DNA of 64,000 nucleotides from Lachancea dasiensis (taxonomy: Eukaryota; Ascomycota; Saccharomycetes; Saccharomycetales; Saccharomycetaceae): contig LT598455.1 of the NCBI GenBank assembly GCA_900074725.1, forward strand, positions 125,802 to 189,801. Reading direction: 5' to 3'. The notes under the pieces are model-generated. The model ran no database searches, was not told the origin of the DNA, and saw only the letters and a program-made list of their open reading frames with translations. Both the position numbers and the translations under genes were made by a program. Below are positions 59,860-64,000 of the stretch, piece by piece (position 1 is the stretch's first letter; each line of letters begins with the position of its first letter).

Positions 59860-61263
59860 TCAAAAGTGGACATCAGCCCCCATCAAATAGGAAATGACAA
59901 GATACAGATTTAGCCCACTAATAGTGAACCATACCAGAATAGAAGACACAGTGAGGACTCTACCATTGGCATAATTGACTTTAGTAACGGGGTCTCTGGT
60001 CAAGGATGTGGTTTCAGTGGCTTCATCTATGCCTGATTCGTGGCCCGTTGTTGATACGGACATGATGTTACTGTTAGACGTGAAATAGATGAGTGGTGCC
60101 GATACCACGGGCAAAATCAACGAAAGAACAACTTGACTGAAATTCAGTATGCTTGATATGCCTTTTTCACCCAAAAATGCGGCCATTACAAAGCACGGCA
60201 AAATGGCAATCAATCTGGTGAATAGTCTCGTAATCCAGGGCTTACAGGTCCATTGTATGAACCCTTGAGAAACTATTTGACCGGCCATCGTGCATACCAC
60301 GCCAGCGGATTGGCCCGAGAATAGCATAGCAAGGGCAAAAATGAGACCGGCAGCAGGTGAAATATAGTAACTCAATAAGTTGTAAATTGACGTCAAATCA
60401 GCATCCGCGGCATCGGGTTGGCCATATAACGTGGCAGCAGCTACGATCAGAATGGCAGAGTTCACGAAAGTAGCGATAATGAAAAGTGAGATTATGAGCT
60501 CTGCATAGGAGTAGTTCAAGCTGTATTCAATAGCGGCCAAGGAAGGCTGTACACTACACTTGCCTTGTCTTTTGACGTCATATTCGTGTAGTCTCGGTTT
60601 AACTACCGATGAGCCCAAAAATAACGAATGCGGCATAACGGTAGCACCCAGGATCCCCAAGGATATGTACATGGCCTGTTGGTCCTTGAAAATAAGTTTA
60701 GTGGGAAAGAAACCCTGGAACAATTCAATTTTTCTAGGGACCGTTATCTTGCAAAGTTCCAAAATAAAGCAAATGACTGTAGCAGAGACCAACGTTGTCA
60801 CAAACAATTCGAAAAATCTAACCTGCTTCATAGTTTGTTCTTCTGGTTTGTAAAAAATAAGAATAATGAGCACATCTAGAATTGTGAGAGCAACACCCCA
60901 TAGAAGTGGTATTCCAAATAATATCTGCAGGGAAATGGCTGTTCCGACGACTTCGGCTAGATCTGTCGCAATAATGGCAAGCTCTGAGAAAAAGAAGACA
61001 ACCAGATTAAGTCTGTGCGGCAGATGGCGACGGCAATTCTCAGCCAAGTCAAGACCCGTTATAGTGCCCAACTTTACACACAGGCTCTGTAGTATCAAGG
61101 CGAAAATGTTAGAGACGAAAATAACAAACAACAACTCGTAGCGAAATTGTGCACCCCCGGAGACACTGGTAGAATAATTGCCAGGATCCATATATGCCAC
61201 ACTGATGATGATCCCTGGCCCAACGAAGCGAGCAAACTTCCGAAGAACCTCGACCACCGGCAT
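59860..61263 (-). CDS. SMF3: Nramp-family vacuolar metal transporter Smf3
   Basis: 467 residues from the ATG at 61263; three more codons are open but start with TTG. S. cerevisiae Smf3 has 473. About eleven membrane spans. Nramp metal-site motifs: DPGN at residues 26-29 and MPH near 210 in GATVMPHSLFLGSS, plus the transport signature SGQSAGVVCTMAGQIVSQGF. The C-terminus ends LVISYLMGADVHF, as in yeast. It exports iron from the vacuole and is induced by Aft/low iron in S. cerevisiae; I saw no exact Aft site upstream. YLR034C. Convergent with RSC58, 82 bp apart. Confidence 0.96.
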   Translation of the reverse strand: MPVVEVLRKFARFVGPGIIISVAYMDPGNYSTSVSGGAQFRYELLFVIFVSNIFALILQSLCVKLGTITGLDLAENCRRHLPHRLNLVVFFFSELAIIATDLAEVVGTAISLQILFGIPLLWGVALTILDVLIILIFYKPEEQTMKQVRFFELFVTTLVSATVICFILELCKITVPRKIELFQGFFPTKLIFKDQQAMYISLGILGATVMPHSLFLGSSVVKPRLHEYDVKRQGKCSVQPSLAAIEYSLNYSYAELIISLFIIATFVNSAILIVAAATLYGQPDAADADLTSIYNLLSYYISPAAGLIFALAMLFSGQSAGVVCTMAGQIVSQGFIQWTCKPWITRLFTRLIAILPCFVMAAFLGEKGISSILNFSQVVLSLILPVVSAPLIYFTSNSNIMSVSTTGHESGIDEATETTSLTRDPVTKVNYANGRVLTVSSILVWFTISGLNLYLVISYLMGADVHF

Positions 61264-61538
61264 CAACGACAAGGGAACTGGAATAGTGGCTCACTAATAA
61301 TCGATTCGATAGCCTTGTGACAATGCCTATAGAATCTTGACGGTCTTGAGTTACCTCATGGGAAATGAAGTGAATTAAACTCATACATATCAACTGAACT
61401 GAACCATCTAAACGAAAACATGTGATGCAAATGTGACACTGACGGGTGACCAAAATGACGTCCCACAAAGTATAATTCTGTTGTACTACATTTGATGTGA
61501 ATAGTTTGCCTGTTGTATGGCAATCTTATCTCACAAGC

Positions 61539-61571
61539 ATGGGACTTTTAGTTCAGATCTAAAAGTCCCAT
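61539..61571. repeat. Perfect 13-bp inverted repeat with 7-nt loop
   Basis: ATGGGACTTTTAG at 61539-61551 and its exact reverse complement at 61559-61571, separated by TTCAGAT. It lies about 275 bp upstream of SMF3. It may be a dimeric factor site or an RNA hairpin. Confidence 0.9.
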
Positions 61572-61642
61572 ACAAGGAAACAAGGTAGCAAGTCAACATT
61601 AGAAAATTAGTTCGGTAGTCCCGCTCGGTTGCCTGGTAGCTA

Positions 61643-61651
61643 TCGGCGGCT
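61643..61651. promoter_or_regulatory. URS1-type site in the SMF3-POM152 gap
   Basis: TCGGCGGCT, the nine-base core of the Ume6-bound URS1 element (tenth base G instead of A). It lies 380 bp from SMF3 and 290 bp before a TATA box on the plus strand. Function inferred from motif only. Confidence 0.5.
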
Positions 61652-61939
61652 GGACTTTCTACTATATCACAGTTGGAGAAAGATACTAAGGGCAGACTGG
61701 AAAGAATCATTCCAAAAAGCGAAAATGTGGTCCGTGGTCAGAAATAGAGTTCACGATCACTGCTCATATCCACATAAAGGAGAAGTGGAGTATGGTCTGT
61801 AAAATAGAAGCATTCTACTACAGTGAGGAATTTGACAGGTGCTGCTTCACGAGCTATCTCATTTCCAGAAATGGTATGTTGGTTTGTTGCGCCCATAAGT
61901 GACATATATGAATATATATATATATTTGATTATGTACTC

Positions 61940-61947
61940 TATAAAAG
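61940..61947 (+). promoter_or_regulatory. TATA box in the SMF3-POM152 gap
   Basis: TATAAAAG on the plus strand, 1.37 kb upstream of POM152, which is too far for a normal yeast promoter of that gene. It may drive an unannotated transcript. Confidence 0.35.
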
Positions 61948-63321
61948 AACGGAAGTCCGTGTGAATATCTTCGAGCCTGAGAGGTATCTCTCATAATTCA
62001 GTACGCTGATATCGTTTAACATCGTTTCATTAGAGCGAATGCGCTCAGAGCGATACTAAAATTAGAGAAGTTCGGTAAGAATTTGAAGCGCTCTGAATAG
62101 TAGGTTTGATGCCGAGGTTCTCACCTGCATGGGTGACAGTTATCTAGTACCTTCATTTTTGAGCGAAGAAATAAGTGGGTGTGTCTTGTAACAGTGAACC
62201 GAGTTTACTTAGTTTCCAAAGTTTTTATTACCTATTTTTAGCTCTCTTATGCTGCTTTTCGGGTTATTTTCAAGCGATCTGTTCCGTACCCCATCATCGC
62301 ACCAAGATAGCACCGGTGGAAGGCATTTCTCTGAAGGCCTCTACACTAGTTAAGCTTTTTGTCATATCCTACATGGCATTTCATCAACGCCGCGTACCTA
62401 TTGTTTTTCGTGAAGAAGTGAATTTTCTTGCTCAATAGAATTGACTCCGAGAGAGCCATCCAATCATCCCTTGCAGTACTATCTGTATCGGAATGAGCCT
62501 GTATCGGCGATTTTTAACATGCTATTTCACTGACACTGCGATTTTTTTCCTGAATTTTTGACAGTGGGTCGTTAGTTGAGTTCTCTACCTATCTTCCCGA
62601 GATAATCTATATCTCGATATATCCTGTCTATAGGTCACTCAGCCGGTACCCTTCTGTGTTGTCAGCAACAATGTAGGTTTAGTAATGTCAAAGAGTTCGT
62701 TATTCTAAACATGGTACCTTCTGAGTTTTTCGGATATTTCAAAGAGACAGATAGATCAGTTCTGAGTAATCACTATCCATCCGAATTCCATTTGTTTGGT
62801 AAGTTTTCTTGTCCATTCTTGTTTTACTGACGTCGCTAATATCACGTTTTGCCTCTCAGTGTTCTGACACCTGGTTGATGTCCACTACCATGCAGCCCGG
62901 CCCTATCCTAACAGTAGTATATTGCTGCTATTTCATATTTTCACAATCTGTGCTAACGATGATTCTTTAGTTTCGCTATTTGAGATTAGTTTGTCCAGGG
63001 CCAGCGGATATTCCAGGCACAGGTGCCGTTTAAAGCCCATTCTAAAACGAGCCACGGGGATGGTCTGGGAGTTTTGAAATAGATTCGAAATTAACTGCAC
63101 CTCAGACTACTTATATATATCACTGCAATAGGAAGTTGTAGATTATAGGGTGTTCAAGAGCACTCCAGGTTTCTGTCCGTCATTGTGCGGAGCTCTCTCG
63201 TATTACATGATATGTAGATCGATGCTCAATTTAAGAAAGAATAACAGAAAAACGCATAAATATCTTAAACAGCTTTCCAGAATCAAAATAAGCCAGACTT
63301 CTCGGATTCTCGTTGCTGATC

Positions 63322-64000
63322 ATGGATGTCAGAGACCGCTTCAGTGAGCGGCAGTCTGCTTTCAGTGAGCTGCGAAGAAAGAGACCAGATTTTGGGCTCA
63401 CAGACTGGCCGGAACCGAACGGTGAAAAAAAGTCATTCAATTCTCGAAGTTTTACGGATTCGGCAGACACATATGATGACTCTGAGGGAAATTCGTCAAG
63501 GTCTAAAGAGCAATTACCTCTCATTTCCACGGACGTACTTGATGTACCAAGTCAAAGACTATTGGTTACCTCAATTTTCTTCATTCTTCAAGCGTACAAG
63601 CTGTACGACCTGATACTACTGAAAACCGGTCTGCCGGTCTCGGGGGTACTGCTAACAAGCTCGCGCTTCAATTTTATCACGAAATACTTCATAATTGACT
63701 CGCTGTTTTTGTATTTCCTGCCAAACTTAAACATTCCGAAATTGAACTGTAAACCAACTATGGTATTGATACAGATACTAATAATGACAAGTTTAACGGT
63801 TTTCTTGTCGAACGAACAGAGCTTCCCATTTTTGACGACCTTAATGGCAGCCTGGACTAAAATGGGTTCAAAACAATTGAGCCTCGCGGGCGGCTCAGTT
63901 AACCAACACAAAATCCACGATGCGTCCTCTCACTTCAAGGGAGCGCTCACCATCAAAATATTGCCCGAAAATACTGCTATCCTCAATCCGTTCCACGATT
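63322..64000 (+). CDS. POM152: Nuclear pore membrane glycoprotein Pom152, N-terminal part
   Basis: Starts at the ATG at 63322 and runs off the window (226 codons seen; 1337 residues in S. cerevisiae). After about 75 charged residues comes LPLISTDVLDVPSQRLL, then membrane-proximal stretches KLYDLILLKTGLPVSGVLL and FNFITKYFIIDSLFLYFLPN, then SSHFKGALTIKILPENTAILNP, all very close to yeast Pom152. The N-terminal tail is shorter than in S. cerevisiae. It anchors the luminal ring of the nuclear pore. YMR129W follows ECM16 there; here RSC58 and SMF3 (YLR033W, YLR034C) lie between. Confidence 0.95.
   Translation, partial: MDVRDRFSERQSAFSELRRKRPDFGLTDWPEPNGEKKSFNSRSFTDSADTYDDSEGNSSRSKEQLPLISTDVLDVPSQRLLVTSIFFILQAYKLYDLILLKTGLPVSGVLLTSSRFNFITKYFIIDSLFLYFLPNLNIPKLNCKPTMVLIQILIMTSLTVFLSNEQSFPFLTTLMAAWTKMGSKQLSLAGGSVNQHKIHDASSHFKGALTIKILPENTAILNPFHD

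Larger units (their letters stand above)
61264..63321. other. 2.06-kb gap between divergent SMF3 and POM152
   Basis: Longest gap after 15-17 kb. No protein-like frame; the 87-codon frame at 62175 starts with GTG and has no relatives I know. Elements in order: perfect 13-bp inverted repeat at 61539-61571, URS1-type TCGGCGGCT at 61643-61651, a TA-repeat near 61910, TATA box TATAAAAG at 61940-61947, a CGG-N4-CCG at 61950-61959, and an 8-bp inverted repeat pairing 62045-62052 with 62089-62096. It could hold an unrecognised transcript. No centromere signature. Confidence 0.5.

Noticed and set aside
62175-62438. Small membrane protein in the SMF3-POM152 gap
   Set aside because: Starts with GTG only, has no relatives I know and no supporting promoter at the right distance.
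61264-63321. Point centromere in the SMF3-POM152 gap
   Set aside because: CCGAA occurs near 62780 but without the CDEIII flanks, a CDEI or a strongly AT-rich spacer.

Overview
The window is nuclear DNA of a budding yeast of the Saccharomycetaceae whose lineage did not pass through, or branched before, the whole-genome duplication. Genes are dense and mostly intronless. The few introns carry the yeast TACTAAC branch site, and the standard code reads every frame cleanly. Genes that lie on two different chromosomes in S. cerevisiae (remembered gene order: YJL/YBR, YGR/YLR and YMR/YLR pairs) are interleaved here, and families that are ohnolog pairs in baker's yeast (BIT61/BIT2, NMA1/NMA2, ASI1/ASI3, ADE16/ADE17, RPL15A/B) appear once. 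Lachancea or a close relative is my best guess. That is inference, not proof.

Layout. (1) 1-15.3 kb is the YJL062-056/YBR268-271 block: LAS21 (3' end), MRPL37, NUP82, SDH8, BNA3, YHC3, BIT61, IKS1, EFM2, ZAP1. (2) 15.3-17.6 kb is a long gap with no recognised gene, at a junction between ancestral blocks. (3) 17.6-30.3 kb is the YGR010-016/YLR328-329 block: NMA, MCY1, SNU71, MSB2, EAT1, YGR016W and a spliced REC102. (4) An intron-containing tRNA-Leu(CAA) at 30.8 kb marks the next junction. (5) 31.2-64 kb is the YMR119-129/YLR028-034 block: ASI1, the large snoRNA snR30, ADE17, RPL15, two tandem Ser/Ala-rich small proteins, PKR1, EPO1, STO1, DLT1, RAD5, SAS2, ECM16, RSC58, SMF3, a 2-kb gap, and POM152 (cut by the window end).

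The open reading frames miss the first exons of three genes: STO1, RSC58 and REC102. I rebuilt each from donor, TACTAAC and acceptor sites and from the match to the remembered S. cerevisiae N-terminal or internal protein sequence. snR30 was identified from its 18S-pairing m1 and m2 motifs, the stem closing them and the ACA box.

There is no single pathway. Themes are NAD/kynurenine metabolism (BNA3, NMA), ribosome biogenesis (snR30, ECM16 with a PAC/RRPE promoter, RPL15, MRPL37), splicing and cap binding (SNU71, STO1), metal homeostasis (ZAP1, SMF3), TORC2 (BIT61), silencing and repair (SAS2, RAD5, RSC58) and meiosis (REC102). I see no transposon, CRISPR array, prophage or defence system. The most interesting items are the unannotated splicing events, snR30, two URS1 (Ume6-type) sites, and two large gene-free gaps, one of which carries promoter-like and hairpin elements.
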